Made by a program: the position numbers and the translations under genes
Origin: CADEDV01 sp964596345
GTDB lineage: Bacteria > Bacteroidota > Bacteroidia > Chitinophagales > Chitinophagaceae
Length of the DNA: 64,000 bases
Assembly (NCBI GenBank): GCA_964596345.1
Contig: CAZQSZ010000001.1
Location: 496,001 to 560,000, forward strand
Reading direction: 5' to 3'
Shown: one piece after another, positions 63,504 through 64,000 of the stretch
How the letters are laid out: the number at the start of each line of letters is the position of its first letter
How positions within the stretch are numbered: the stretch's first letter is position 1
The notes under the pieces: generated by a model
What the model saw: the letters and a program-made list of their open reading frames with translations, nothing else
The model's database searches: none
Told to the model about the DNA's origin: nothing

Positions 63504-64000
63504 GATAGGATTCTTTGTTGTGGTGGCTATTGCGATAAGTTTTTTGCTTATTGGGTTTATTATTGTTTATTCAGTTTCATATTATAAAAGACAAATACGG
63601 TATTCGCTGGAGCAGGAAAAATTGCGACAGGATTTTCAGCAAGAACTTCTCCGCACCCAACTCGAAATCCAGGAACAAACTCTCAAAACCATTTCCCAGG
63701 AAATACACGATAATATCGGGCAGACATTAAGCCTGGCCAAGCTGAACCTGGCTTTGGAAGACGAACAGCAAAATGGAAATAATATAAAAGTGACGTCTTC
63801 TCATCAATTGGTCAGTAAGGCCATCCAGGATCTCCGGGATCTTTCCCGCAGCCTGCATACCGATTATGTGGCCGAAATGGGATTGATCCGTTCCATCGAA
63901 TATGAACTGGAAATGATCAGCAAGACAGGTGTGATCAAAACGAACCTGCAGGTGGAAGGGCAACAAAGAAAAATGGATAAGCAGAAGGAATTGATCCTTT
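63487..64000 (+). CDS. Sensor histidine kinase, NarL/DesK type (3' truncated)
   Basis: 171 residues are visible before the window ends. The ATG at 63487 overlaps the preceding gene by 17 bases. One membrane segment (about 9-31) is followed by a coiled coil and the HisKA_3 dimerisation helix with the phospho-acceptor in ISQEIHDNIGQTLSLAKL (His about residue 75), then RDLSRSLHTDYVAEMGL. Kinases of this class usually have a LuxR-type response regulator downstream, which would lie beyond the window. The first about 150 bases are AT-rich like the upstream genes; the rest has the normal composition. Confidence 0.85.
   Translation, partial: MWKDDEIGFFVVVAIAISFLLIGFIIVYSVSYYKRQIRYSLEQEKLRQDFQQELLRTQLEIQEQTLKTISQEIHDNIGQTLSLAKLNLALEDEQQNGNNIKVTSSHQLVSKAIQDLRDLSRSLHTDYVAEMGLIRSIEYELEMISKTGVIKTNLQVEGQQRKMDKQKELIL

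Overview
The window (about 44% GC by eye) comes from a member of the Bacteroidota, most likely the Chitinophagaceae. The evidence is the combination of type IX secretion (T9SS) sorting domains of both type A and type B, a GldA gliding-motility ATPase, LytS/LytTR two-component proteins, DUF4270, a DUF1501/DUF1800 pair, the long form of IspG, and promoters of the Bacteroidota form TAnnTTTG. The family assignment is an inference from gene content; no rRNA gene is present. I see no tRNA, rRNA, CRISPR array, phage or insertion sequence, and no gene-free stretch longer than about 300 bases.

Layout. 1-6242: two exported T9SS proteins, a 5'-truncated metallophosphoesterase and a 1436-residue protein with Asp-rich calcium-binding-type repeats. 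6269-9602 (minus): a tightly overlapping unit of Kelch lipoprotein, DUF4907 protein, LytS-type kinase and LytTR regulator. 9858-13214 (plus): DUF4270 lipoprotein and two envelope proteins. 13216-22241 (minus): GAF protein, beta-barrel protein, DUF1501, DUF1800 and a T9SS type B repeat protein. 22343-26920 (minus): housekeeping genes nth, small anti-sigma-like protein, FtsB-like protein, eno, gldA and a beta-carbonic anhydrase. 27176-34415 (plus): a His-rich exported peptide followed by carbonic anhydrase, SulP transporter, DabA and DabB, an apparent inorganic-carbon uptake operon. 34428-42248 (minus): TerC, zinc-ribbon protein, a TolC/HlyD/ABC export unit whose ABC protein has eroded ATPase motifs, a small exported protein, a small membrane protein and an MHS-type transporter. 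42412-45537 (plus): acs and a membrane-anchored alpha/beta hydrolase. 45544-49305 (minus): L,D-transpeptidase, and a beta-barrel/anti-sigma/ECF sigma operon. 49515-61970 (plus): kbl, a 42-residue lipoprotein, an OXA-type (class D) beta-lactamase homologue, BatB/BatC-like proteins, ispG, lysoplasmalogenase-like protein, a WYL regulator with two small partners, nadB and a lipid A acyltransferase-type protein. 62208-64000: an AT-rich group of a lipoprotein, a membrane protein and a histidine kinase cut by the window end.

How the genes work together. The clearest functional unit is 27656-34415: DabA carries all four zinc-site residues of characterised DabA, and it sits with its DabB partner, a SulP anion transporter and a beta-carbonic anhydrase. 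A second beta-carbonic anhydrase lies just upstream, divergently. This would let a heterotroph hold bicarbonate for biosynthetic carboxylations when CO2 is scarce. The most unusual candidates are the ABC exporter with LPRNV in place of LSGGQ, the Kelch/DUF4907/LytS/LytTR cassette, the class D beta-lactamase homologue with YGK for YGN, and short proteins ending in PPPN next to transport operons. Several genes appear to have very short or no 5' leaders, because the TAnnTTTG element lies only 4 to 7 bases before the ATG.
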